Below, one piece after another: positions 8,501 to 16,473 of a stretch of 64,000 nucleotides of DNA. The notes beneath the pieces are model-generated. The model ran no database searches. It was not told the DNA's origin and saw nothing but the letters and a program-made list of their open reading frames with translations. Every line of letters begins with the position of its first letter. The stretch's first letter is position 1. Source of the stretch: Halopseudomonas pelagia CL-AP6 (GTDB lineage: Bacteria > Pseudomonadota > Gammaproteobacteria > Pseudomonadales > Pseudomonadaceae); NCBI RefSeq assembly GCF_000410875.1, contig NZ_AROI01000026.1:62001-126000 (forward strand), read 5' to 3'. The translations under genes were made by a program, and so were the position numbers.

Positions 8501-9671
8501 TCAGGTAGCGCATCCCTTCCTCCAAACCTTCCAGCGTCAAGGGGTACATCCGGTCCTCGATCAGATCACGCACGATACGCGTTGAGGTAGTGTAATCCCA
8601 GGCGTCCTTGGGGTAAGGGTTTATCCAGATCATCTTCTTGTACTTCTCCATAAAACGCTGGATCCATACGTGCCCGGCTTCCTCATTCCAATGCTCGACG
8701 CTGCCGCCGGGCTGGGTGATTTCGTAGGGCGCCATAGCCGCATCGCCGACGAATATCACCTTGTAGTCAGGACCGTATTTATGCAACAGATCCATGGTCG
8801 AGGTGCGTTCGTTGGTGCGGCGTAGGTTGTTCTTCCAGACCGACTCGTAAGGGCAGTTATGGAAGTAGAAGTATTCCAGATGCTTGAACTCCGTACGGCA
8901 GGCTGAAAACAGCTCTTCGCAGACCTTGATATGCGCATCCATCGAACCGCCGATATCGAATAACAGCAGCAGCTTGACCGCATTGCGTCGCTCCGGTCGC
9001 ATCTGAATATTCAATAGGCCTGCATCGCGGGCTGTGTGGTCGATGGTTCCATCGATATCCAGCTCTTCGGCCGCGCCCTGGCGAGCGAACTTGCGCAGGC
9101 GGCGCAAGGCCACCTTGATATTGCGCGTGCCCAGTTCGACCTGATCATCCAGATTTTTGTATTCGCGCTGGTCCCAGACCTTGGCCGCCTTGCCCTGGCG
9201 CTTGCCGGCATCCCCGACGCGGATACCTTCGGGGTTGTAACCGCCCGAGCCAAATGGACTGGTACCGCCGGTGCCTATCCATTTATTGCCGCCTTCGTGC
9301 CGCTCCTTTTGCTCCTCGAGTCGTTTCTTGAACTCCTCGATCAGCTTGTCCAGCCCGCCGAGCGACTTGATCTTCTCGCGCTCTTCATCGGTCAGCATGC
9401 GCTCGAATTCCTTGCGCAGCCAATCCTCCGGAATCAGCGCTTCGAGCAACTGATCAAGATTCTGCAGACCGTTGAAGTAGGCACCAAAGGCCCGGTCGAA
9501 CTTGTCGAAATGGCGTTCGTCCTTGACCATCACGGTGCGCGCCAGATAGTAGAATTCGTCCATATCGGCGAAGACCACATGGTGCTTGAGCGCACGGATC
9601 AGATCGAGCAGCTCACGGACCGACACCGGTACCTTGGCTGCACGCATTTCATTGAACAGGCCCAATAACAT
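8493..9671 (-). CDS. VWA domain protein, CoxE-like, partner of MoxR ATPase
   Basis: A 392-aa soluble protein with a C-terminal von Willebrand factor A domain. Its metal-site motif is LLFDIGGSMD, the D-x-G-x-S variant typical of the CoxE-like group, in place of the classical D-x-S-x-S. The N-terminal part (MLLGLFNEMRAAKVPVSVRELLDLI) and a charged segment (EEFKKRLEEQKERHEGG) are also family features. The ATG at 9671 has GGAGG upstream. The MoxR-type ATPase gene lies 14 bp upstream, so this is a two-gene operon. MoxR/VWA pairs act as metal-insertion or enzyme-activation chaperones in some systems (CoxD/CoxE, NorQ/NorD, RavA/ViaA). No obvious client gene is adjacent, so the target is unknown. Confidence 0.85.
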   Translation of the reverse strand: MLLGLFNEMRAAKVPVSVRELLDLIRALKHHVVFADMDEFYYLARTVMVKDERHFDKFDRAFGAYFNGLQNLDQLLEALIPEDWLRKEFERMLTDEEREKIKSLGGLDKLIEEFKKRLEEQKERHEGGNKWIGTGGTSPFGSGGYNPEGIRVGDAGKRQGKAAKVWDQREYKNLDDQVELGTRNIKVALRRLRKFARQGAAEELDIDGTIDHTARDAGLLNIQMRPERRNAVKLLLLFDIGGSMDAHIKVCEELFSACRTEFKHLEYFYFHNCPYESVWKNNLRRTNERTSTMDLLHKYGPDYKVIFVGDAAMAPYEITQPGGSVEHWNEEAGHVWIQRFMEKYKKMIWINPYPKDAWDYTTSTRIVRDLIEDRMYPLTLEGLEEGMRYLSK

Positions 9672-9685
9672 GGGCGCCCTCCTTC

Positions 9686-10531
9686 TTAACGGTTTTGGCG
9701 GCGGGTCATGAACGCCAGACGTTCCAGCAACTGCACGTCCTGCTCGTTCTTCACCAGCGCACCGTAGAGCGGCGGGATGGCTTTGGTTGGATCGCGATCA
9801 CGCAGCACTGCCTCGGGGATCTGATCGGCCATTAGCAACTTCAACCAGTCAACCAGCTCGGAGGTGGACGGTTTCTTCTTCAGACCCGGCACCTTGCGCA
9901 CGTCAAAGAAAATATCCATCGCTTCGGACACCAGTTCCTTCTTGATCTCGGGGAAATGCACATCAACGATGCGCTGCATGGTATTGCGATCCGGAAAAGC
10001 GATGTAATGGAAGAAGCAGCGACGCAGGAAGGCGTCAGGCAACTCTTTCTCGTTGTTCGAGGTAATGATGATGATCGGGCGCTTGTCGGCCTTGATTGTC
10101 TCATTGGTCTCGTAAACGTAGAATTCCATCTTGTCGAGTTCCTGGAGCAAATCGTTGGGGAACTCGATGTCGGCTTTGTCGATCTCATCAATCAGCAGGA
10201 TGACCTTTTCTTCGGCTTCAAAGGCTTCCCAGAGTTTGCCTTTCTTGATGTAGTTGCGCACGTCGTGCACCTTGTCGGTGCCCAGTTGCGAATCACGCAG
10301 ACGGCTCACGGCATCGTATTCGTACAAACCCTGATGCGCCTTGGTGGTCGACTTGATGTGCCAGGTGATGAGTTTCGCACCCATGGACTCGGCCAGTTGC
10401 TCGGCGAGCATGGTTTTGCCGGTACCGGGTTCGCCCTTGACCAACAGTGGGCGCTCAAGAGTGATGGCAGCGTTGACCGCCAGCTTCAGGTCATCCGTAG
10501 CAACGTAGGCGTCAGTACCTTCAAATTTCAT
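9686..10531 (-). CDS. MoxR-type AAA+ ATPase
   Basis: AAA+ ATPase of 281 aa. Walker A is GEPGTGKTML near residues 36-45, Walker B is ILLIDEIDKAD near 112, sensor 1 is IIITSNNEKE, and the arginine-finger region is DAFLRRCFFHYIAFP. The C-terminal lid ends in the VWA partner's ribosome-binding region. It most likely forms a hexamer that remodels a client together with the VWA protein encoded 14 bp downstream. The ATG at 10531 has AGAGGA upstream. It is divergent from cysK. Family assignment is firm; the client is not known. Confidence 0.9.
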   Translation of the reverse strand: MKFEGTDAYVATDDLKLAVNAAITLERPLLVKGEPGTGKTMLAEQLAESMGAKLITWHIKSTTKAHQGLYEYDAVSRLRDSQLGTDKVHDVRNYIKKGKLWEAFEAEEKVILLIDEIDKADIEFPNDLLQELDKMEFYVYETNETIKADKRPIIIITSNNEKELPDAFLRRCFFHYIAFPDRNTMQRIVDVHFPEIKKELVSEAMDIFFDVRKVPGLKKKPSTSELVDWLKLLMADQIPEAVLRDRDPTKAIPPLYGALVKNEQDVQLLERLAFMTRRQNR

Positions 10532-10598
10532 TCGGGCTATCCTCTGGAGAATTCAGCAGCAGGGCCAGCATTAATTGGCTCCCGGTCAAAACAGCGAC

Positions 10599-10653
10599 TA
10601 TAACGTGACGGTAGGCGCACTGTGAACCTGGATGTAGTATTCAGTCACTGAAT
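10599..10653 (+). promoter_or_regulatory. Possible cysK promoter with downstream palindrome
   Basis: A -10-like TATAAC at 10599-10604 lies 18 bp after TTGGCT (10575-10580). ATTCAGT-C-ACTGAAT (10639-10653) is a perfect inverted repeat between this and the cysK ribosome site. The promoter match is moderate, and the palindrome could be an operator or a leader hairpin. Confidence 0.35.
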
Positions 10654-10680
10654 GATCCCCGCACCCAACAGGATGTCATC

Positions 10681-11655
10681 ATGAGCAAAATCTACGCAGA
10701 CAACTCTCAATCCATCGGCAATACGCCGCTGGTCCGCATCAATCGTATTGGCCCCTCGGGCGTGACCATCCTGGCCAAGATTGAAGGTCGCAACCCTGCT
10801 TATTCGGTCAAGTGCCGTATCGGTGCCAGCATGATCTGGGACGCGGAAGAATCCGGGCGTCTGAAGCCAGGTATGACCATTGTCGAGCCGACCTCCGGCA
10901 ACACTGGTATTGGTCTGGCCTTCGTTGCCGCAGCACGGGGTTATAAACTGAAGCTAAGCATGCCAGCCTCCATGAGCCTGGAGCGGCGCAAGGTGCTTAA
11001 AGCATTGGGTGCCGAGCTGGTACTGACTGACCCGGCCAAGGGTATGAAAGGTGCGATCGCCGCCGCCGAAGAAATCGCTGCCCAGGACCCGGCCCAGCAT
11101 ATTCTGCTGCAGCAATTTGAAAACCCGGCCAACCCGGCGATTCACGAGAAAACCACTGGCCCGGAAATCTGGAAAGACACTGAAGGCAGCATTGATGTGT
11201 TGGTATCTGGCGTCGGCACTGGCGGTACCATTACCGGCGTATCGCGCTACATCAAGCACACCTGCAAGAAAAATATCCTGTCGGTGGCCGTCGAGCCGGT
11301 CAGTTCGCCGGTGATCACCCAGACCCGCGATGGCCAGGAGGTCAAACCCGCGCCGCACAAAATTCAGGGCATCGGTGCTGGCTTTGTACCCGGCAATCTG
11401 GATATGACACTGGTCGACCGGGTCGAGCAGGTGACTGACGAAGAGTCCAAGTCGATGGCGTTACGGCTGATGCGCGAGGAAGGCATTCTGTGCGGCATTT
11501 CCTGCGGCGCCGCCATGGCCGCCGCCGTGCGCATGGCCGAAGAGCCGGCAATGCAAGGCAAGACCATGGTGGTGATCCTGCCTGATTCAGGCGAGCGCTA
11601 CCTCAGCAGCATGCTGTTCAGCGACATGTTCAGCGAAGCGGAAATGCAGCAGTAA
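10681..11655 (+). CDS. cysK: Cysteine synthase A (O-acetylserine sulfhydrylase)
   Basis: PLP enzyme making L-cysteine from O-acetylserine and sulfide. It is 324 aa, matching Pseudomonas CysK end to end (begins [18 protein letters not shown], ends in an [11 protein letters not shown] tail). The PLP lysine is Lys44 in [11 protein letters not shown]; the substrate loop is [10 protein letters not shown] and the phosphate loop is [10 protein letters not shown]. The SVKCRIG sequence and the SGERYLS ending favour CysK over CysM. The ATG at 10681 has AGGAT upstream. The next gene downstream, a convergent DUF748 protein, is also next to cysK in Pseudomonas. Confidence 0.95.
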   Translation: MSKIYADNSQSIGNTPLVRINRIGPSGVTILAKIEGRNPAYSVKCRIGASMIWDAEESGRLKPGMTIVEPTSGNTGIGLAFVAAARGYKLKLSMPASMSLERRKVLKALGAELVLTDPAKGMKGAIAAAEEIAAQDPAQHILLQQFENPANPAIHEKTTGPEIWKDTEGSIDVLVSGVGTGGTITGVSRYIKHTCKKNILSVAVEPVSSPVITQTRDGQEVKPAPHKIQGIGAGFVPGNLDMTLVDRVEQVTDEESKSMALRLMREEGILCGISCGAAMAAAVRMAEEPAMQGKTMVVILPDSGERYLSSMLFSDMFSEAEMQQ

Positions 11656-11661
11656 GCCGTT

Positions 11662-11688
11662 GGCACAGCCCGCCCTGCGGGTTGCGCC
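11662..11688 (+). terminator. Putative terminator after cysK
   Basis: A 12-bp stem with one mismatch and one G-T pair around the loop CCT begins six bases after the cysK stop. The following sequence is only weakly T-rich (CTCTTCTGATT). Confidence 0.5.
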
Positions 11689-11721
11689 AGCTCTTCTGAT
11701 TGATTCTGTGGCGGAAAAAGC

Positions 11722-12795
11722 TTACTCGGTTTCCGGCGCGGGCTCTTCAAAACCGGCATTAAATGCTTCGATAAAGCCGTTACGAAGAATACCGAAAAAC
11801 GCTTGCATCGGACTGACATCAGCGTTTTGCAAACTCCCGCTCAAGTTGACTCGAGTGGCAATCTGATCGCGACTGTGATTTTTAACCACTGCGCCACCAG
11901 CACCGACCAACGCCTCCCATACACCGCGAAAGAAGCCCTTATCTGGGTTCTGGATATCCTGCTCAAAATTGAACACCTCAACATTACGCAATAGCGGCTT
12001 GATATAGCCCGTCAACTGCGCAGCATCTGCCTGTGCCTCTATGACTAACTCTCCACTGCCGTTATGGAAGTCGAAGCCAGCATAAGCCGAAGCAAAATCA
12101 TTCAATTGCGTCAAATCTACCTCACTGGCCCGAAAGCGCAGTTGAAAATCGTCCATTTCCAACAATGGGTCGAACGCAGCTTCCATCTCCATGGGCGCGT
12201 GACCAAGCAAGTCTGCGGTCCCTTCAAGGCTGGCGTCACGGGTGCCCTCAACTTCACGGGAGGTGCTCAGATTGAGCACTGTCATGTTCAGGTCATTAGC
12301 GTAGACGTTCACCTGGGGCTCAGTTGTAAAGTTGCGAAAGGCCACGGTTCCGTTAACGATCTGCAGTTCATCGATCTGAATCAAGATCTGTTCGCGCAGG
12401 CGTTCGCGCCAATCTACACCCTCACCCGTCTGACGATCGCTCTCCACGTTTGAATCGATAAAATTCAATTCAGGGTCAGTGAAGCGCACACGGGCCACCA
12501 GCGCATGGTGCTCCCACAGCGACCGCCAGCTAAGTGCAATATCGATACGTGGCGCGACAAAGAAAGGCGCCTGGACACTGCCTACGTTCTTCTCAATATT
12601 CAGCCCATGAATGCTGTAGGCGCCCCGCCACCAGAACAGGTCAACATCTTCAACCTGCCCCGTGTAATCCCCCATTACCGCCATGTTTTCGTTCAACATA
12701 TTACGAACCAGGGTGGATAACGACAGGTGCAGAATCACCAACAATACGACAAGAACAGCTAATACGGCCACGGGAACGCTATAGGTCTTTTTCAT
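11722..12795 (-). CDS. DUF748-family membrane-anchored protein
   Basis: A 357-aa protein with one N-terminal membrane helix (about residues 6-28, VPVAVLAVLVVLLVILHLSL) and a large periplasmic part. The region after the helix (DVDLFWWRGAYSIHGLNIEK, then WRSLWEHHALVARVRFTDPELNFID) is typical of DUF748, a relative of the AsmA proteins implicated in envelope lipid traffic. The C-terminal segment has amphipathic repeats (LRFRASEVDLTQLNDFASAY) and an acidic end. The ATG at 12795 has weak ribosome-binding signal (AGTAT). It converges on cysK. The domain call is reasonably sure; no biochemical function is established from the sequence. Confidence 0.8.
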   Translation of the reverse strand: MKKTYSVPVAVLAVLVVLLVILHLSLSTLVRNMLNENMAVMGDYTGQVEDVDLFWWRGAYSIHGLNIEKNVGSVQAPFFVAPRIDIALSWRSLWEHHALVARVRFTDPELNFIDSNVESDRQTGEGVDWRERLREQILIQIDELQIVNGTVAFRNFTTEPQVNVYANDLNMTVLNLSTSREVEGTRDASLEGTADLLGHAPMEMEAAFDPLLEMDDFQLRFRASEVDLTQLNDFASAYAGFDFHNGSGELVIEAQADAAQLTGYIKPLLRNVEVFNFEQDIQNPDKGFFRGVWEALVGAGGAVVKNHSRDQIATRVNLSGSLQNADVSPMQAFFGILRNGFIEAFNAGFEEPAPETE

Positions 12796-12981
12796 ACTAA
12801 AATGACTTCATCGATTGCAAACAGTTCAGCTACTTTAACGTCTCAGGGTCAGATAGTTGAGCAGGCTAGAGTGTTTACCTGAGAAAGATAATTTACCTGC
12901 CGAAGATAGCTGAGTACTTTCACCCAATCCCCGGACTGGCTATCCTGCAGTTTCCCACTTGGCACAGGCGGCACCCATTCC

Positions 12982-14685
12982 ATGTCCTACAGCCCCAAAC
13001 GCATTGCGCAAGATATTCTGGACGGCTTTGATCACTACCGTGACGAGTTTCGGAGCATCACCTCTGGGGCGCGCGTGCGCTTTGAACAGGCGAGATGGAG
13101 CGATATACAGCTGGCCTCCACGGCGCGCATCAATCTGTATGAGGACTGTGTGCACATTACCGCCGGCAAACTGAAGAGCGCGCCGGTCGCCGACTTTATA
13201 CTGGATGTAGCCAGCTGGCCGGAGATTCGCAGGGCCTATATCACCCTGATAGATCAGCGCTTTGACGATGAGCTTGCCGAAACCTGGTTCAACTCGATTT
13301 TCTGCTCGCTACACCAGCATGATCAGATCAGCGATGAAACCATGTTCGTACATAGCACGCGGCCGGCGACCCGCCCGCCTTCACGCATCCCGCTGACACG
13401 TGGCTTTATCTCTGATGGGTCCCTTGGCGGGCTGGTGCGACAGGTTCTCGACGAGCACAGCTTCGACGCCCCCTGGGCCAACTTCGAGCGCGACTGCAAG
13501 ATGGTCGTTGAGCACTTGCGTCAGGGTCTACCTGAATGGGCTCAACAAGACCGCGGCCTGACCGTGGAATTGATCCAGTCGGTGTTTTATCGTAATAAAG
13601 GTGCCTACCTGGTTGGCCGCGTCATCAGCCAGCAGGAACAATGGCCGTTTGTGCTGCCATTAATTCATCAAGAGCATGAAGGTATCAGTGTCGACACCCT
13701 GATAACCGATGAGTCTCAGGTCTCGATTATTTTTTCCTTCACGCGCTCGTACTTCATGGTTGAAGCCCCCATTCCTGCGGAGATGGTCGCCTTTCTGAAG
13801 CAATTGCTGCCCAGCAAGCATATTGCCGAGCTGTATACCGCCATTGGTTTTTACAAGCAGGGCAAGTCAGAATTCTATCGCGCCCTGATTGCCCATCTAG
13901 CCAACAGCGAGGACCGCTTCATTATGGCCCCGGGTGTACGTGGGATGGTCATGAGTGTGTTCACCCTTCCCGGCTTCAATACCGTGTTCAAGATCATCAA
14001 GGACAAATTCGCTCCGTCGAAGAATATCGACCGCGCTACGGTCATTGACCGTTACCGCCTGGTGAAGCGGCATGATCGGGTCGGACGCCTGGCAGATACG
14101 CAAGAATTTGCCGACTTCCGCTTTCCGCGCGACCGGTTCGATCCTGAATGCCTGGCTGAACTGCTGGACGTTGCACCTTCAACTGTCGTAGAAGAAGGCG
14201 ACGTGATCCTGGTACGCCACTGCTGGACCGAACGCCGCATGACGCCGCTGAACATGTATCTGGAGAACGCCAGCGAAACCCAAATCCACGAGGCGCTGCT
14301 CGATTATGGCAAAGCCATCAAGGAACTTGCCGCAGCCAATATCTTTCCGGGCGACATGTTGTTGAAAAATTTTGGCGTCACCCGCCACGGCCGCGTGGTT
14401 TTTTATGACTACGACGAAATCAGCTACCTTACCGAGGTCAACTTTCGCAACATCCCAGAGGCGATGTATCCGGAGCAGGAGATGGCCTCAGAGCCCTGGT
14501 ACTCAGTTAGCCCCAATGACGTCTTCCCGGAAGAGTTCCCAGTCTTCCTGTTTGCTGACATCCGCCACCGCCGGGCCTTTACCAGCATGCATGGCAATCT
14601 GTTCGAGGCTAGCTTCTGGAAAGGTTTGCAGGAGCGTATAAAGGATGGACAGGTACTGGATGTGTTCCCTTACAAGCGTAGCTGA
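12982..14685 (+). CDS. aceK: Isocitrate dehydrogenase kinase/phosphatase
   Basis: AceK reversibly phosphorylates isocitrate dehydrogenase and so diverts isocitrate into the glyoxylate bypass during growth on acetate or fatty acids. The protein is 567 aa (E. coli 578). The signature [18 protein letters not shown] with [11 protein letters not shown] lies near residues 316-346, and the active-site segment [13 protein letters not shown] is near 472-484. It starts at the ATG at 12982; the upstream AGGCGG is a distant ribosome site, so the start is less certain than the identity. Unlike the enteric aceBAK operon there is no aceA or aceB here, as is usual in Pseudomonas. Confidence 0.95.
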   Translation: MSYSPKRIAQDILDGFDHYRDEFRSITSGARVRFEQARWSDIQLASTARINLYEDCVHITAGKLKSAPVADFILDVASWPEIRRAYITLIDQRFDDELAETWFNSIFCSLHQHDQISDETMFVHSTRPATRPPSRIPLTRGFISDGSLGGLVRQVLDEHSFDAPWANFERDCKMVVEHLRQGLPEWAQQDRGLTVELIQSVFYRNKGAYLVGRVISQQEQWPFVLPLIHQEHEGISVDTLITDESQVSIIFSFTRSYFMVEAPIPAEMVAFLKQLLPSKHIAELYTAIGFYKQGKSEFYRALIAHLANSEDRFIMAPGVRGMVMSVFTLPGFNTVFKIIKDKFAPSKNIDRATVIDRYRLVKRHDRVGRLADTQEFADFRFPRDRFDPECLAELLDVAPSTVVEEGDVILVRHCWTERRMTPLNMYLENASETQIHEALLDYGKAIKELAAANIFPGDMLLKNFGVTRHGRVVFYDYDEISYLTEVNFRNIPEAMYPEQEMASEPWYSVSPNDVFPEEFPVFLFADIRHRRAFTSMHGNLFEASFWKGLQERIKDGQVLDVFPYKRS

Positions 14686-14991
14686 CCCGCTTTCGGGGCC
14701 GATTTCAGACGAACGGTGCCCCAGAATTAAAAAAAACTCAGGTAAAGGGTGTTATTTCTGGAATCTGTCGTATACTGAGTTTCGTTCATTGCAAGCCCGG
14801 ATGCAGCGAGTCCAGCATTGCTTGACTTGATTTGCATTAAGGCGCACAGTGAGCGCGTAGGTTTTCAAGATAGAGTAGTAGGCTGCAAGCGCACTTTTCA
14901 GTACGTAAGTTTGTCATTCTCGTAATCTTTGATTCCCCACGCTTTAATTGAGCTCAGCTCAAATTTTTTTATTTGATAGGAATTATCCGAA
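14686..14991 (+). promoter_or_regulatory. Long leader region of the cold-shock gene
   Basis: A 306-bp stretch without a gene. A good -10 hexamer TATACT lies at 14771-14776, without a recognisable -35. If used, it would give a leader of about 210 nt, and long structured leaders are usual for cspA-type mRNAs. Near the 3' end, AATTGAG-CTCAG-CTCAAATT followed by a T run (14946-14970) forms a terminator-like hairpin just before the ribosome site AGGA. Confidence 0.5.
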
Positions 14992-15198
14992 ATGGCAACT
15001 GGTACAGTTAAGTGGTTCAACGACACTAAAGGCTTTGGCTTCATTACTCCAGACGGCGGTGGTGATGATCTGTTCGCCCACTTCTCCGAAATCAAGGTTC
15101 AGGGCTTCAAGTCCCTCGCCGAGAACCAGAAGGTATCTTTCGATATCACTACTGGTCCTAAAGGCAAGCAAGCTGCAAACATTCAGGTTATCGGTTAA
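14992..15198 (+). CDS. Cold-shock domain protein (CspA family)
   Basis: Single cold-shock domain of 68 aa, a five-stranded OB-fold that binds single-stranded RNA and DNA and acts as an RNA chaperone. RNP1 is KGFGFI and RNP2 is DLFAHFS. The sequence begins [21 protein letters not shown], as in Pseudomonas Csp proteins of the CapB/CspA type. AGGA is ten bases ahead of the ATG. A long leader with a terminator-like hairpin precedes it and a strong intrinsic terminator follows, so it is monocistronic. Which Csp paralogue it is, and whether cold-induced or constitutive, cannot be told from the protein alone. Confidence 0.93.
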   Translation: MATGTVKWFNDTKGFGFITPDGGGDDLFAHFSEIKVQGFKSLAENQKVSFDITTGPKGKQAANIQVIG

Positions 15199-15214
15199 TT
15201 CCGAAGTCTGACTG

Positions 15215-15241
15215 AAAAACCCGGCCTCGGCCGGGTTTTTT
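15215..15241 (+). terminator. Rho-independent terminator of the cold-shock gene
   Basis: AAAAACCCGGCC-TC-GGCCGGGTTTTTT is a nearly perfect GC-rich hairpin ending in T6, 16 bases after the stop codon. Confidence 0.93.
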
Positions 15242-15342
15242 AATGCCTGCAATTTGCCCCGCAAGACCGCCATACGAGATATCAGCCTGCAAAAAATACT
15301 CGCCTGATACGCTCTTAAGTCGTAACCTAGTGCGCATAATAT

Positions 15343-15356
15343 GAGTGTTCTCACTC
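15343..15356. promoter_or_regulatory. Inverted repeat upstream of the TetR-like gene
   Basis: GAGTG-TTCT-CACTC lies 78 bp upstream of the chosen GTG start of the regulator gene. Its place suits an autoregulatory operator. It would fall inside the coding region if the ATG at 15341 were the start, which is one reason to prefer the later start. Confidence 0.35.
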
Positions 15357-15433
15357 TGAAGGCCATTTGGGAAACAACCGGCGCTGCCTTATTCAGTGTT
15401 GCCTTGCTACCCCACCACCAGGATGTCTATACA

Positions 15434-16015
15434 GTGGAAAGCATCGATTCAACCAAAGAAATCGAAAACCGTCGTTTGAATATATTCCGCGCAGCTGAAG
15501 CTATTGTCAGCGAGCTCGGCGCGTCGCAGCTCACCTTCACCAGCTTGAGCGAACGCACGGGGATCCAGGAAAGCGATCTGCAAGCCATGTTCCCCGACCG
15601 CGAGGCATTGCTCTCGGCCATGATTGAGCATCGTCTGGAACGCTTTCGCGTACGCTGGAGAGCCTATGAAAGCGTGCTACCCGATGAACCCATGCGCGAA
15701 CTCAAATCCCTGCTGCTGAGCAACCTGAGCGAGTCCAACGAGGAGAAAAACCTCGACTCCGCGATTCTCGCCGCCGCAGCCAGCAATCCGGCTCTGCTAC
15801 AAACCACCTCGGACGACGTACAGGGACTATTCAACATCCTTGCCGAGTCGCCTCTAGGCCTGGCTCAAGCGAGCATTCTGTTCTTTTCCGTACGCGGCTA
15901 CCGACTATTCGAGCAAATTGGTATTTGCCCGATGACGGATATTCAAAGAAGTGAGTTTCAAGAACAGATCATGCGTATGGCACGCACCCTGTACGAGCAG
16001 AAAAACGAGGGCTAA
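15434..16015 (+). CDS. TetR-like transcriptional regulator
   Basis: A 193-aa protein with an N-terminal helix-turn-helix: RRLNIFRAAEAIVSELGASQ, then LTFTSLSERTGIQESDLQAMF, about residues 15-60, in the TetR pattern (MFPDREAL in place of the usual YFxxKExL). The C-terminal ligand domain resembles no subfamily I can name. I chose GTG at 15434 (VESIDSTKEIENRR) because GGA lies ten bases upstream and the family's HTH normally starts near residue 10. The open frame reaches an ATG at 15341 with no ribosome site. Target unknown; neighbours are the cold-shock gene upstream and a convergent membrane protein. Confidence 0.7.
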   Translation: MESIDSTKEIENRRLNIFRAAEAIVSELGASQLTFTSLSERTGIQESDLQAMFPDREALLSAMIEHRLERFRVRWRAYESVLPDEPMRELKSLLLSNLSESNEEKNLDSAILAAAASNPALLQTTSDDVQGLFNILAESPLGLAQASILFFSVRGYRLFEQIGICPMTDIQRSEFQEQIMRMARTLYEQKNEG

Positions 16016-16022
16016 AGCGCCC

Positions 16023-16406
16023 TTAGCGGCCTTTGTAATGCCCCTTGGCGTGAACAGTCTGCTGTTTGCGCCAATGCTTCCAACCAGCCCTGCCTGCCGC
16101 AAATGCAAAATACCCCAACACCGCAATGCCCATCGCGAGAGCCAGTTCACCCAGCACCCGCGCTTCGTTATCACCGGTATCAAGCACCGTATCCAGCAGA
16201 AATATCATTGTTGCCGGTGCCAGCCAGACTTCCGTTGGAACCACTCTGACCGGTGTGAACAGCAGCACCGCGACTACCAGCCACAACGGCTCGCGCACAT
16301 ACCATAACGGAATCCAACTGGTCATTTTCCACCAAACCAGCCAGGCACAGCCAGCTGCCGCCAGATATATCATCCACATGATCTGGTATTCGGGTTCGTT
16401 GAACAT
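16023..16406 (-). CDS. Small membrane protein of unknown function
   Basis: 127 aa with three or four hydrophobic segments (about YLAAAGCAWLVWW, LWLVVAVLLFTPV, WLAPATMIFLL and LALAMGIAVLGYFAF) and a basic C-terminus rich in His, Lys and Arg (WKHWRKQQTVHAKGHYKGR). I chose the ATG at 16406 (MFNEPEYQIMW), with GGTGA upstream; a TTG seven codons earlier has no ribosome site. I do not recognise a named family, though similar proteins beginning with an EPEYQ-like segment occur in Pseudomonas. It converges on the TetR-like gene with a 7-bp gap and is divergent from the oligopeptidase gene. Confidence 0.65.
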   Translation of the reverse strand: MFNEPEYQIMWMIYLAAAGCAWLVWWKMTSWIPLWYVREPLWLVVAVLLFTPVRVVPTEVWLAPATMIFLLDTVLDTGDNEARVLGELALAMGIAVLGYFAFAAGRAGWKHWRKQQTVHAKGHYKGR

Positions 16407-16473
16407 CAGGCGGTCACCGGTCAGCAAAAATGTGCCGCTATAATAGCGGTTTTATTCAGGGAGTCCCAACTCG

